This document shows positions 25,950-34,620 of a DNA stretch of 64,000 bases, in pieces. How positions within the stretch are numbered: the first letter of the stretch is position 1; each line of letters begins with the position of its first letter. A program made the translations under genes and the position numbers. The stretch lies in the NCBI GenBank assembly GCA_040830495.1, contig JBFOMA010000003.1:496001-560000 (forward strand). The letters run 5' to 3'. The DNA comes from Oceanipulchritudo sp040830495 (GTDB taxonomy: Bacteria; Verrucomicrobiota; Verrucomicrobiia; Opitutales; Oceanipulchritudinaceae). Below the pieces are notes generated by a model. The model was given only the letters and a program-made list of their open reading frames with translations. It did not search any database and had not been told where the DNA came from.

Positions 25950-26696
25950 ATGGCTGCGGAAAAAGCATCTACCGAGCAAGTTAAGGCTTATTACGACGAT
26001 CCGCATGTGGTGGAACACTACCGGCGGGCAACCGCTAATGTCGGCTTGTGGGCTTCGGAGGAAATTGTTTTCGCTAAGGTCTTTCAACAGGATGACAGGA
26101 TTCTTGAACTTGGAACAGGAACTGGACGAATTGCCATCGGTCTCGCCGAACTGGGTTACAAGCACATCCTGGCGACCGAATTATCCCGTGAAATGATCAA
26201 GGAGGCTCGCCGTATCGGTAAAGTGTTGGAGATGTCGGTCAGCTTCAGGCAAGCCGATGCTACACGTTTGAGTTTCGAGGACGGCCTGTTTGACGGCGCA
26301 ATTTTTGGATTCAACGGACTGATGCAAATTCCCGGACGCGATGCTCGCCGAAAAGCAATGAGCGAAATCCATCGGGTGATCCGGCCCGGTGGTGCCTTTG
26401 TCTTCACGACCCATGACCGGCAGAATCCCAAGTACCGGAATTACTGGCGCGACGAGAAGATTCGCTGGAACAAGGGCAAGCAAAAGACGGAGCTGCTGGA
26501 ATTTGGGGATCGATTTGAGAAAACCGAGCTGGGAGAACTGTTTATCCACGTCCCCACGCCTGAGGAAGTCCGTGAGGATCTTCAGTCAACGGGCTGGAAA
26601 GCGGAATGGGACAGCATGCGCTCAAAGATTTCCATGGAAACCCCGGCGACGATGCACTTTTCGGATGATTGCCGCTTCTGGGTAGCCAGGAAGTAG
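25950..26696 (+). CDS. Class I SAM-dependent methyltransferase
   Basis: A 248-residue cytosolic enzyme with motif I ILELGTGTGRIAIGLAELGY at about residue 50, motif II FRQADATRLSFEDGLFDGAI and the post-motif HRVIRPGGAFVFTTHD, as in UbiE/Coq5-like enzymes. A strong GGGAGGG ribosome site lies within the end of the flavoprotein gene, 2 bases separate the reading frames, and translation is likely coupled. It probably methylates the product of the ketosynthase/ACP/flavoprotein unit; the substrate is unknown. Confidence 0.87.
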   Translation: MAAEKASTEQVKAYYDDPHVVEHYRRATANVGLWASEEIVFAKVFQQDDRILELGTGTGRIAIGLAELGYKHILATELSREMIKEARRIGKVLEMSVSFRQADATRLSFEDGLFDGAIFGFNGLMQIPGRDARRKAMSEIHRVIRPGGAFVFTTHDRQNPKYRNYWRDEKIRWNKGKQKTELLEFGDRFEKTELGELFIHVPTPEEVREDLQSTGWKAEWDSMRSKISMETPATMHFSDDCRFWVARK

Positions 26697-26717
26697 ACTC
26701 AAATAGCAGCTCAGGGC

Positions 26718-27422
26718 TTAATCGTGCAGCCCGAGGACGCGTTCCTTGAAGTAAATCGCTTCCCGACGCCGGACGTAAGGCGAACGGATTTCAGGGTAGG
26801 GCAAATCCACTCTGCCACCAGCCGCTACAATGGCTTCCTCGGTGGCGATCTGCTTTGCCTCAAGCTCCTCGTGAATTTCCTGCAGGCTCGCGCTTTCGTC
26901 GGAAAGTTCTTCGAGGGTGCGCTCCTGTTCGATGATTTTCGCTTTAAGTGTCTCCGTTTCCTGTTGCAATGCCGCTGCCTCCTGTTGGTCCGCCTGGCGG
27001 GCGGCTTCAAGAGCAGCCAGAGCTTCCTTGGCTTCCTGCTGCGCTACTTCCAGGGCGGCCATCTTTTGAACCAGGAGCATCTGGGCCTCTTCGGCGGCCT
27101 TGCGCTCAGCTGCCTCCACCTGCAGGCGCTGGTTCAGCTCCGCAACCAGGAGTTCCCGTTTTTCCCTCTCTTCCTCAGCCTGGGCCTCTGCCATCCTGCG
27201 GGCTTCTATCTCCTGTCTCAGCAGTTCTTCGCTTTTCGCCTGTTCCTGCTTCAAGAGCTCTTCCGTCTTCGCCATGTTTTCCTGTTCCTGCTGGAACATG
27301 AGCATCTGGCGATTCATCTGCTCTTCCTGGTCCTTGAGACGGTTCTGGTTGACGAAGAAGAGCGAGAATCCCGCGATCGCAAGGAGCGCGAGAATTGCAA
27401 TGGGTATAAGGACTTTATTCAT
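26718..27422 (-). CDS. Single-pass membrane protein with long coiled coil
   Basis: A 234-residue protein of unknown function. One N-terminal membrane helix (VLIPIAILALLAIAGFSLFFV) is followed by about 160 residues of Glu/Gln/Ala/Leu-rich heptads, then a short C-terminal tail (residues ~200-234) with a motif RVDLPYPEIRSPYVRRREAI. The topology could be periplasmic with an uncleaved anchor. The tail is the non-repetitive part and is the likely interaction site. It is the last gene on the minus-strand run from murA. No family is recognised. Confidence 0.72.
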   Translation of the reverse strand: MNKVLIPIAILALLAIAGFSLFFVNQNRLKDQEEQMNRQMLMFQQEQENMAKTEELLKQEQAKSEELLRQEIEARRMAEAQAEEEREKRELLVAELNQRLQVEAAERKAAEEAQMLLVQKMAALEVAQQEAKEALAALEAARQADQQEAAALQQETETLKAKIIEQERTLEELSDESASLQEIHEELEAKQIATEEAIVAAGGRVDLPYPEIRSPYVRRREAIYFKERVLGLHD

Positions 27423-27525
27423 CGTTATCTTTAGACCCGTAAAAGTCTATCCGGTTGAATATTTGCGGCAAGCTCTATTCCAGCGCGCTCTACCCGGCAT
27501 GAAGGCCCGGACTCAATACGGAAAT

Positions 27526-28344
27526 TTAAACTTCCAGCTTGGGTATCGCCTGCACCAATCGCTGGGTGTAAGGGTGCTGCGGCTGGTTGAGCACTGAATC
27601 CGTTGGACCCTGTTCGACTATTTCTCCCTCCTGCATCACAAGCACCCTGTCTGCCAATTGCTTCAGAAGGGCAAGGTTGTGCGAAATAAAGAGGATGGCC
27701 ATTCCTTGATCACGGTTGAGCCGACTCAGCAGCTCGACAATCCGCTTCTGGGTCGAAGTATCGAGGGCGGTAGTCGGTTCATCTGCAACCAGTAACTCGG
27801 GATTTTGCGCGATCGCGCCTGCAATCGCCATACGCTGAAGCATCCCCCCGCTGAAGGCTCCCGGCATTGCGGTGAGGTTCTCCGGGCTGGGATCAACACC
27901 TACCTGCTGCATGGCGTCGCGGATCCTTTCCATACGTTCCGTTTTTTTCAACTCCCGGCCTTCCGGACAGAGCCTGAGGATTTCATCCAGTTGCGACTGG
28001 ATTGAAAATAGCGGATTGAAGCTCGCTGACGGCTCCTGGAAAACATAGGCGATGCGATTGCCCCGGATGGAGCGAATCCTTCTTGCTGGCAAATCCAGAA
28101 GATTATCCTCGATATCCCTCAATCTAACCTCTCCGCCGTAAATTGGATTCGCAGCGGACGGCAGCAAGCGAGTCAGCGCATGGGAAGTGACGGACTTTCC
28201 ACTGCCACTCTCACCTGCAAGGCCAAGAATTTCGCCCTGGCGCATATTGAAGCTAATATCCTTTACCGCGTGAACGGCAGGCTGACCGATCTGGATATCC
28301 AGCTTATCGACAGAGATCAGGATCTGGTCATCCTCTGCTTGCAT
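27526..28344 (-). CDS. ABC transporter ATP-binding protein, oligopeptide (DppD/OppD)-like
   Basis: A 272-residue ATPase with Walker A GESGSGKS, signature FSGGMLQR (a variant of LSGGQ), Walker B LLVADEPTTALD and the switch His in FISHN. The C-terminal HPYTQRLVQAIP is typical of the peptide/nickel importer ATPases. No permease, binding protein or second ATPase is adjacent; it stands alone 17 bases downstream of ruvB. It may serve a transporter encoded elsewhere. Confidence 0.88.
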   Translation of the reverse strand: MQAEDDQILISVDKLDIQIGQPAVHAVKDISFNMRQGEILGLAGESGSGKSVTSHALTRLLPSAANPIYGGEVRLRDIEDNLLDLPARRIRSIRGNRIAYVFQEPSASFNPLFSIQSQLDEILRLCPEGRELKKTERMERIRDAMQQVGVDPSPENLTAMPGAFSGGMLQRMAIAGAIAQNPELLVADEPTTALDTSTQKRIVELLSRLNRDQGMAILFISHNLALLKQLADRVLVMQEGEIVEQGPTDSVLNQPQHPYTQRLVQAIPKLEV

Positions 28345-28361
28345 CCTGATAAACGGCAGAA

Positions 28362-29405
28362 TTATTCAGCTGCTTTCGGCTTTTGGGAGTCTCCGGGGCT
28401 GCGCCCGACAACATCCCATCCGGCAACGGTTAAGATTCGCCCCTGAGGGGTTCGCTGCAAATAGCCTTCCTGGATCAGGTAGGGCTCATGTACTTCCTCG
28501 AGCGTGTCCTGTTCTTCACCCACGGCGACCGAGATGGTCCCCATGCCGACCGGGCCTCCGTTGTAGTAGGATGCCATCACATCAAGAATGCGCTTATCCA
28601 TCTCGTCCAGGCCGCGCCCGTCGATTTCAAGCAAGGCAAGTGCGTCGTTCGCCACATCCTTCGTGATGACTCCATCCGCCCGTTCTTCAGCGAAATCGCG
28701 TACGAAGTGGATCATGTTGTTTGCTACCCGCGGTGTGCCTCTGCAACGACCGGCAATCTCGTCGGCGCCGGGATCTTCGAGGGGCACATCGAGCAGTTTG
28801 CAGCTCCTTCGAACAATCCCCTTTAAGTCCGACTGTTTGTAGTAATCAAGTCGCGATTGCAGGGTAAATCGGCTGCGCAATGGTGCTGTAAGCAATCCAA
28901 GGCGAGTAGTTGCCCCAACCAGCGTAAAGCGGGGGATATCGATCCGCACCGAACGTGCGTTGGGTCCCTGGTCCAGCATGATATCAATCCGGAAGTCCTC
29001 CATTGCACTGTATAGATACTCCTCGACGGTCTTGGGAACCCGGTGAATTTCATCAATGAAAAGGACGTCACCTTCGCCCATATTGGTCAACATTCCTGCG
29101 AGGTCACCCGGTCGCTCAATGACGGGACCTGCAGTGATATGTACGTCCGAATCCATTACATTGCCAATAATGTGGGCCAGTGTTGTCTTCCCAAGTCCGG
29201 GCGGGCCGCTCAGCAGGACATGGTTCATGACGTCACCCCGTTTACGGGCGGCACCAGTCATGATCATGAGTCTTTCAACGGTCTTGGGCTGGCCCTTGAA
29301 GTCATCGAAGCTAACCGGGCGCAAGGCTGCGTCGCGTGTATCCTCATTGTTTATGGCCTGTGCAAAATAGTCGCGGCCGGTTGGATTATCCGTTGAATCA
29401 GGCAT
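28362..29405 (-). CDS. ruvB: Holliday junction branch-migration helicase RuvB
   Basis: A 347-residue AAA+ motor that drives branch migration with RuvA. Walker A is GPPGLGKTTLAH, Walker B FIDEIHR, sensor 1 VGATTRLG, and an arginine finger lies in PLRSRFTLQSRLDYY. The C-terminal winged helix is present. The start used, MPDSTD, overlaps the last 8 bases of murA; 57 extra in-frame codons upstream lie inside murA and lack RuvB similarity. ruvA and ruvC are not in the window. Confidence 0.95.
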   Translation of the reverse strand: MPDSTDNPTGRDYFAQAINNEDTRDAALRPVSFDDFKGQPKTVERLMIMTGAARKRGDVMNHVLLSGPPGLGKTTLAHIIGNVMDSDVHITAGPVIERPGDLAGMLTNMGEGDVLFIDEIHRVPKTVEEYLYSAMEDFRIDIMLDQGPNARSVRIDIPRFTLVGATTRLGLLTAPLRSRFTLQSRLDYYKQSDLKGIVRRSCKLLDVPLEDPGADEIAGRCRGTPRVANNMIHFVRDFAEERADGVITKDVANDALALLEIDGRGLDEMDKRILDVMASYYNGGPVGMGTISVAVGEEQDTLEEVHEPYLIQEGYLQRTPQGRILTVAGWDVVGRSPGDSQKPKAAE

Positions 29406-30702
29406 CCTCAAGCAGGTCGGTTGGGAGTTCGTCCGCGGGAAGGCGTTCCACCCGGGCACCCAAGCTATTGAGTTTGGCGCCGAGGTTGTCATATCCGCGG
29501 TCAAGGTGGTAAATTCGTTGAATCCAGGTGGTTCCTTCTGCTGCCAGTCCGGCAAGCACAAGGGCTGCACTGGCACGCAGGTCCGAGGCCATTACGGGAG
29601 CTCCGTAGAGACGGTCCACACCCTTGACCACTGCAGATGCTCCTTCCATAGATACATGCGCCCCCATTCGTAGCAGCTCGGGTACGTGCATGAAACGGTT
29701 TGGATAAACTCTCTCGGTGATAAAGCTGAGCCCGGGAGTGAGTGTCGTAAGCGCAAGCATTTGAGCTTGCAGATCCGTGGGAAAACCGGGGTGGGGCAAT
29801 GTAATCACCTCCACCGGCTTGAGTGTGTCAGAGTAGGGATGAACCGTAATCTGACGTTCATCAGGCAGGATTTCACAGGGAATTCCAGAGGATTCCATAG
29901 CATCCAGCAGTGCGCGGATATGGCCTGGAATGACATTACGGACAGTCACCTTGCTGTTCGTGATGGCTCCTGCGAGCAGGAATGTGCCCGCTTCAATCCT
30001 GTCCGGCAAAACCGTATGCTTGCAACCCGACAGCTCTTCGACCCCTTCAATTTTCAAGTAATGGCTACCAATCCCATGGATCCTGGCACCCATCTTTACC
30101 AGCATCTGACACAAATCGACGATCTCCGGTTCACAGGCAGCACTCTCAATTCGGGTGGTTCCTGGTGCCAGGACGGCCGCCATGATCATGTTTGCCGTGC
30201 CGGTGACAGTGGAGCCATGCCGTCCACCGAGGTAGAGGTAGTTCCCATGCAGACCTGATCCATTCACATGCACATATCCATTACGAATATCCACCTTGCA
30301 GCCGAGTTGCCTCAAGCCCTTGATGTGCAGATCAATCGGTCGAGGTCCGATGACGCATCCTCCGGGCAGCGAAACATCCGCCTTGCGCATGCGTCCCACA
30401 AGTGGCCCCAGCAGGCAGACTGAAGCGCGCATCTGGCGGACTAGTTCATACGGTGCAGTGTGATGGATGTCCTTGGCCTCGATTTCCCATGTATTCGGGG
30501 ATACTTCCTCAACTCGCGCTCCAAGGTAGCGCAAAATCTTTGCCATGAAGCGGATGTCCGAAAGATCTGGTACTGCGCTGATCCGGCAAACCTCGCCGGT
30601 CAGCAAAGTGGCGGCAAATATTGGCAGGACGGCATTCTTGGCACCGCTGACATCCACACTCCCCAGCAAAGGCTTTCCGCCTTCAATCTTGAATACATCC
30701 AT
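29398..30702 (-). CDS. murA: UDP-N-acetylglucosamine 1-carboxyvinyltransferase
   Basis: A 434-residue cytosolic enzyme adding enolpyruvate to UDP-GlcNAc, the first committed step of peptidoglycan synthesis. Features are the N-terminal SGAKNAVLPIFAATLL and the catalytic Cys116 in LPGGCVIGPRPIDLH, which would make it fosfomycin-sensitive by the usual rule. The inverted alpha/beta repeat and RGYDNLGAKLNSLGA near the C-terminus are also present. It overlaps ruvB by 8 bases and starts 12 bases after the low-complexity protein gene, so all three are probably one operon. Confidence 0.96.
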   Translation of the reverse strand: MDVFKIEGGKPLLGSVDVSGAKNAVLPIFAATLLTGEVCRISAVPDLSDIRFMAKILRYLGARVEEVSPNTWEIEAKDIHHTAPYELVRQMRASVCLLGPLVGRMRKADVSLPGGCVIGPRPIDLHIKGLRQLGCKVDIRNGYVHVNGSGLHGNYLYLGGRHGSTVTGTANMIMAAVLAPGTTRIESAACEPEIVDLCQMLVKMGARIHGIGSHYLKIEGVEELSGCKHTVLPDRIEAGTFLLAGAITNSKVTVRNVIPGHIRALLDAMESSGIPCEILPDERQITVHPYSDTLKPVEVITLPHPGFPTDLQAQMLALTTLTPGLSFITERVYPNRFMHVPELLRMGAHVSMEGASAVVKGVDRLYGAPVMASDLRASAALVLAGLAAEGTTWIQRIYHLDRGYDNLGAKLNSLGARVERLPADELPTDLLEDA

Positions 30703-30714
30703 ATTGGACCCGCT

Positions 30715-31434
30715 TTACTGGCTGTTGTCCTTGCGCTGGTTGCCCGGTGATCCCTGATTGTTCGGATTGGATGGACGACGACGATTCCTGCGGTTTCGGG
30801 AGCGAGACTTGCCGCTGCCCTGGTTGCCACCTTCCTTGGGCCGGTCTGATCCACCTTCCTTGCGCTGCTGCCCGCCGGACTTCTGCTGGCCCTGTTTCTG
30901 GCCCCCGCCTTGTTTCTGGCCCTGTCCCTGTTTCTGACTCTGTCCCTGTCCTTGCCGGTTCTGGTTCGAACGCTTGCGGCGCCGACGGTTGCGGTTTTGC
31001 CCCTGGTTGCTCTTCTGGGACTGATTGTCCTTGTTTTGGTTACCGTTTTGCTTCTTGCCCTGACGATTGCGTGGGCGCCGGTTCCGGTTGCGGTTGCCGC
31101 GGGACTTGCGCTTCTTTTTCTTCAATCCAAGCAGTGCGCGGAAGAAATCGGCAATCTTGCGCTTGAGCCGACGTAGCCCGCTCTTCTTTCGGGAACGGGG
31201 GAGTTTCCTGCCTGAAGCCCGATATTCCTTTTCCATCTGGCGAACGGAAATTGGCTCAATGTCCACATCCGGGAACTCCTTCTTGCGTCGCCGCTTGCGG
31301 CCGACGCTGGCGTTTTCCTTGTCGGGAGAATACTCACTCGCCTGAAGCGAGTGGGGTGCAATCGGAACGATTTCCTTGTCCCCCGATTTTGGATTAGTGG
31401 ATTCGTATTGGTCTAAATTTTCAAAGTGTGGCAT
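30715..31434 (-). CDS. Highly basic low-complexity protein (R/N/Q/K/G-rich)
   Basis: A 239-residue protein that is nearly all disordered. The first ~70 residues are mixed in composition (start MPHFENLDQYE). Residues ~90-115 hold a short amphipathic stretch, LRRLKRKIADFFRALLGLKKK. The remaining ~125 residues are Arg-Asn, Gly-Gln and Lys-Gln repeats such as QGQGQSQKQGQGQKQGGG. The composition predicts RNA binding or condensate formation. No family is recognised. It lies 12 bases upstream of murA, probably in one operon. An upstream in-frame start would add 17 residues; I prefer the one giving MPHF. Confidence 0.68.
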   Translation of the reverse strand: MPHFENLDQYESTNPKSGDKEIVPIAPHSLQASEYSPDKENASVGRKRRRKKEFPDVDIEPISVRQMEKEYRASGRKLPRSRKKSGLRRLKRKIADFFRALLGLKKKKRKSRGNRNRNRRPRNRQGKKQNGNQNKDNQSQKSNQGQNRNRRRRKRSNQNRQGQGQSQKQGQGQKQGGGQKQGQQKSGGQQRKEGGSDRPKEGGNQGSGKSRSRNRRNRRRPSNPNNQGSPGNQRKDNSQ

Positions 31435-31545
31435 ATACTGCGTTTCTGTCTCTGAATTGAAGTCCAAAACCCGGATAATCAGCAAGATAAAAGGATGTCA
31501 GACTCTGGACTTGCGCTTTTGGCACATTCGTCGCATCACGGAGAC

Positions 31546-31917
31546 ATGGATAAGATGGATGAAATTTTCACAATGCAAGCCGATCTGAATCGGCGCATTG
31601 GAGTGGAACTCGAAGGTCTTGATGACGAAGCAAAAACGAAGTGGGTACTGAACTATTCCCGTGCCATGCAGCAGGAGTTGGCCGAGCTGATCGATTCTGT
31701 TCCATGGAAATGGTGGGCAAAGTATCAGGAACTCGACGAACAGAACGCCCGTGTTGAGGTAGTCGACCTGTTTCATTTTCTCGTTTCCCTTGCCCAGGCG
31801 CTTGGTATGACCGCCGACGATGTCTATGCGGCCTACGTGAAGAAGAACAAGGTCAATCACGAGCGTCAGGAAAGCGGATACACCAAGAAGGACGAGGAAG
31901 ACTCAAGGCATATATAG
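31546..31917 (+). CDS. Dimeric all-alpha dUTPase (MazG-like fold)
   Basis: A ~123-residue NTP-pyrophosphatase of the dimeric dUTPase family, which hydrolyses dUTP (and dUDP) to dUMP. Recognisable family blocks are EIFTMQADLNRRIG, the acidic pair region QQELAELIDSVPWKWW, the metal motif EVVDLFHFLVSLAQ and the C-terminal KKNKVNHERQESGY. The start is uncertain: ATG codons at 31495, 31546 and 31555 share the frame and none has an ideal ribosome site; conservation begins at the latter two. Confidence 0.85.
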   Translation: MDKMDEIFTMQADLNRRIGVELEGLDDEAKTKWVLNYSRAMQQELAELIDSVPWKWWAKYQELDEQNARVEVVDLFHFLVSLAQALGMTADDVYAAYVKKNKVNHERQESGYTKKDEEDSRHI

Positions 31918-31954
31918 GTTTAGGTCTCGGGACACGAGACGCTGGACTCGGGAC

Positions 31955-33718
31955 TTATTGTTTCTCCGGGAAGCTGTTGGCAACTGCAGTGGCCAACTCG
32001 TAGGCGCGTGCCTTGGCGGCGGCAGCCTGTTCCGGTTGGTTGGCGCGCTCCAGTGCATCGGCCTGGAACATGTATATCCTTGCGTAGAGTTTTGCTGCCT
32101 CGGCGAGTGACTCGGATTCAATGATGGAGTTGGCTCGCAGGTTCTTGAGAGCTGTTGACTGAAGCGACAGGAAATCGTTCCACACTACGACAACACCCGG
32201 CCAGTTGCCTGTCTGTCGTACCGAATCCGCCAACGGGGCATAGTATTTTTGCAGGGTGATATAGTAATCTGCATGTCTTATCTTGGAGCGAACTTCAGGA
32301 AGCGGCCGGCCGATGAACAGGATCAGTGCCAGCACTGCTATTACTGAAAAGCCTAACGGTTTCCACTGTTTCGCCTGGGCGAAATCGACAAAGCGCACAA
32401 GGGCCACGGCAGCGAACGGAATGGCACAAACCACCAAAGGCAAACGGAACCGCGCACTCACAAATACCAATATGATGGTGGCAAGGTGCGTAAGTATCAT
32501 CAACAGGAGAGGTGAAGTCTGCTTCAAGTTCCTGAAAGAAAGGAAGATTCCGGGAATTGCCAGGGAAAGTATCAGGATCGTCGATACAGGCAGGTTGCGC
32601 AGGACAAATGAAAACTTCTCGTGAAAATAGAAGTTCGTGTTGTTCGGATACTCGTACCAATGGAAGATTCCCGCTAGCTTGCGGATAACCAGGTCTGAAT
32701 AACTGCCAAATGTATGCGACTTTAAAGTTCCCCTGAGAATGGGCAGCAGCTTGCCGTCACTTGCTCCCATTCCTGCAACGATACCATCATCGAGTGGGGT
32801 GAATCCAGTAACCGTTGTGCCCGGAATGTTGGTGGTCAGGAACGTTACTGGAGTGACGCTGCTGAGGCGTCCCGGTGACACGCCAACCATCATGTTGCGG
32901 CCGATCAATGGCAACAGTGCCAGAATAAATCCAGCGACCATGACACCGCCAATCAGTGCGGTCTTCTTGAACTGACGTGGAATCTCGAGCGCCATCAGAG
33001 CTATTGTACCGGCGAAGAAGAGCAGCAGGTTCGACTTAAGTAGGATCGCAGCCCCACATGCAACGCCCAGTATCAGCCACTGTTTCAGGGTACCTTTGTC
33101 CCTTGCCCATATAGAAAGGCGGACCAGCAGCAGGCTGGCAAAAGCGATGAAGGAAGCCCGGAGAAGAATTGTTTCAAAGAATAGCAGCGGGGCATACAAA
33201 GTAACGAGAACGCCGGCTACTATGGCGACTTTTCTGGAGAACAGGGATTGCGAGATGCTGTACACCAGGAAGATACTTCCCAGTCCGATGATGCTCTGCA
33301 GAATGTAGACTACGGATAGATTATTCTCCCCGAATACTTTGAAAAGGACGGCGAGGGTGTAGGCATACATGGGTTCCTGATGGTAGGACTTTCCGCCGTA
33401 CCAATGATCCCATAGGGCCCTGTTGCGAGCTTCAATCTCCTCTGCAGTTGTTGCCGGAGGTGCGTCGTTACCGATAGTGGCAAAGTACCTGTTCGCAACC
33501 ACACCATGCCATTCATGGTACGGATGTAATGAAACATCCTGTAACCAGTCGTCATCAGAAATATAGGCTGCCTGCTCGACGAAGAAGGCCATGTCCGATT
33601 GCTCATTCAAATGAGTGCAATCGCCAGGACTTCCAATGATTTCGGTTAAATAGATGATTCTCAGGAGAGCAGCGCTGGCCAGAATCAGGAGGAGAGCCTT
33701 GTCTCTTGCGACTTGCAT
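31955..33718 (-). CDS. GT-C-type membrane glycosyltransferase (ArnT/PMT-like) with TPR-like tail
   Basis: A 587-residue protein with about 10-12 membrane helices. A periplasmic loop after TM1 contains an acidic motif (NEQSDMAFFVEQ), as in polyprenyl-phosphate-dependent glycosyltransferases. The region KSYHQEPMYAYTLAVLFKVFG matches the loop where these enzymes hold a conserved Glu-Pro. The last ~60 residues (AKLYARIYMFQADALERANQPEQAAAAK) look like one TPR unit. The glycan acceptor is unknown. The start is set at MQVARDK. It lies 53 bases downstream of the rhomboid gene. Confidence 0.75.
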   Translation of the reverse strand: MQVARDKALLLILASAALLRIIYLTEIIGSPGDCTHLNEQSDMAFFVEQAAYISDDDWLQDVSLHPYHEWHGVVANRYFATIGNDAPPATTAEEIEARNRALWDHWYGGKSYHQEPMYAYTLAVLFKVFGENNLSVVYILQSIIGLGSIFLVYSISQSLFSRKVAIVAGVLVTLYAPLLFFETILLRASFIAFASLLLVRLSIWARDKGTLKQWLILGVACGAAILLKSNLLLFFAGTIALMALEIPRQFKKTALIGGVMVAGFILALLPLIGRNMMVGVSPGRLSSVTPVTFLTTNIPGTTVTGFTPLDDGIVAGMGASDGKLLPILRGTLKSHTFGSYSDLVIRKLAGIFHWYEYPNNTNFYFHEKFSFVLRNLPVSTILILSLAIPGIFLSFRNLKQTSPLLLMILTHLATIILVFVSARFRLPLVVCAIPFAAVALVRFVDFAQAKQWKPLGFSVIAVLALILFIGRPLPEVRSKIRHADYYITLQKYYAPLADSVRQTGNWPGVVVVWNDFLSLQSTALKNLRANSIIESESLAEAAKLYARIYMFQADALERANQPEQAAAAKARAYELATAVANSFPEKQ

Positions 33719-33771
33719 AGAATATGCACTGGCTGAGACAGGTGGATTGTCAAGACAGGAGAGTCCTGGCT

Positions 33772-34461
33772 CTACCAATACATCCTGGTCTTCGGCTTCA
33801 GCGGCAGCTTACCCCGCCAGTACAGGATAAGCAGCAAGCCAAACAGCATTCCCCCAAGATGGGCAAAATTGGCGATGCCGGGTGTCAGTCCACTGAGACC
33901 GGAAACCAGCTCAATAGCCCCAACTACGATCACCAGATAACGTGCTTCCATCGGAATTGGCGGAATGAGCAGCATGATCCGCCTGTAAGGAAACAACATT
34001 CCATATGCGAGCAGGAGACCACATGTTCCGCCCGAGGCGCCAACGGTCGGGTAGGGAAGCCCGCCGGTGGTCAGGGAAAACGAGGCGACCAGCAGTTGGA
34101 TAATGCCTGCACCGATCACGCATACGAAAAAGTAAACCGCGAAGCGCTTGGCTCCCCAGCGCATTTCGATTTCCCTGCCAAACATCCACAGCACAAGCAT
34201 GTTCACCAGCAAGTGAGTCAGGTTTCCGTGAAGGAAGCCGTAAGTGAGCACCTGCCATGGCATGAAGATGCCCACTGAGGAATGATATTGCGCCCATTCA
34301 GCTGCTCCCAGCGGCCAAAGGGCGAATAACTTGGAAAGCATCGCATAGGTTTGCTGGCCAAAAAAAGTCTGGAAGAAGAACATCATGCCGTTGGCAATCA
34401 TCAGATTGAGGATCACCGGGGGGATAATCGGATTGGAAGATCTGTGCTCGGATTGGGCCAT
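33772..34461 (-). CDS. Rhomboid-family intramembrane serine protease
   Basis: A 229-residue inner-membrane protein of about six helices. The catalytic Ser143 lies in VGASGGTCGLL (GxSx motif), and the partner His201 in IANFAHLGGMLFG. The conserved HGNLTHLLVNMLVLWMFG segment with its oxyanion-side His and Asn is present around residue 79. It should cleave membrane-spanning segments; substrates are unknown. The start is chosen at MAQSEH. It is divergent from the peroxiredoxin gene. Confidence 0.92.
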   Translation of the reverse strand: MAQSEHRSSNPIIPPVILNLMIANGMMFFFQTFFGQQTYAMLSKLFALWPLGAAEWAQYHSSVGIFMPWQVLTYGFLHGNLTHLLVNMLVLWMFGREIEMRWGAKRFAVYFFVCVIGAGIIQLLVASFSLTTGGLPYPTVGASGGTCGLLLAYGMLFPYRRIMLLIPPIPMEARYLVIVVGAIELVSGLSGLTPGIANFAHLGGMLFGLLLILYWRGKLPLKPKTRMYW

Positions 34462-34620
34462 TAAAGAAACAGTGTAGGCAGGATTGCGGCAGTGCAACCT
34501 CAGGATGAATTTCGCTTAACAGAATAATTTGCCTGCAAAATGCTCCAGATGATTTGCCATGCCGGAGGGATCAGGCATAATTCGACGTTCACTGAATCGT
34601 AAACCTAAGAATCAACAATC

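Noticed and set aside
26724..27434. Long plus-strand Leu/Phe-rich frame of 236 codons
   Set aside because: It lies exactly antisense to the coiled-coil gene; its composition is the mirror of Glu/Gln/Lys codons and it lacks a start signal.
28362..29576. RuvB extended by 57 N-terminal codons
   Set aside because: The extension lies inside murA in another frame and has no RuvB similarity; the ATG at 29405 fits the family length.
30747..31176. Plus-strand Cys/Gly-rich and Leu/Val-rich frames
   Set aside because: They are mirror frames of the repetitive basic protein on the minus strand.
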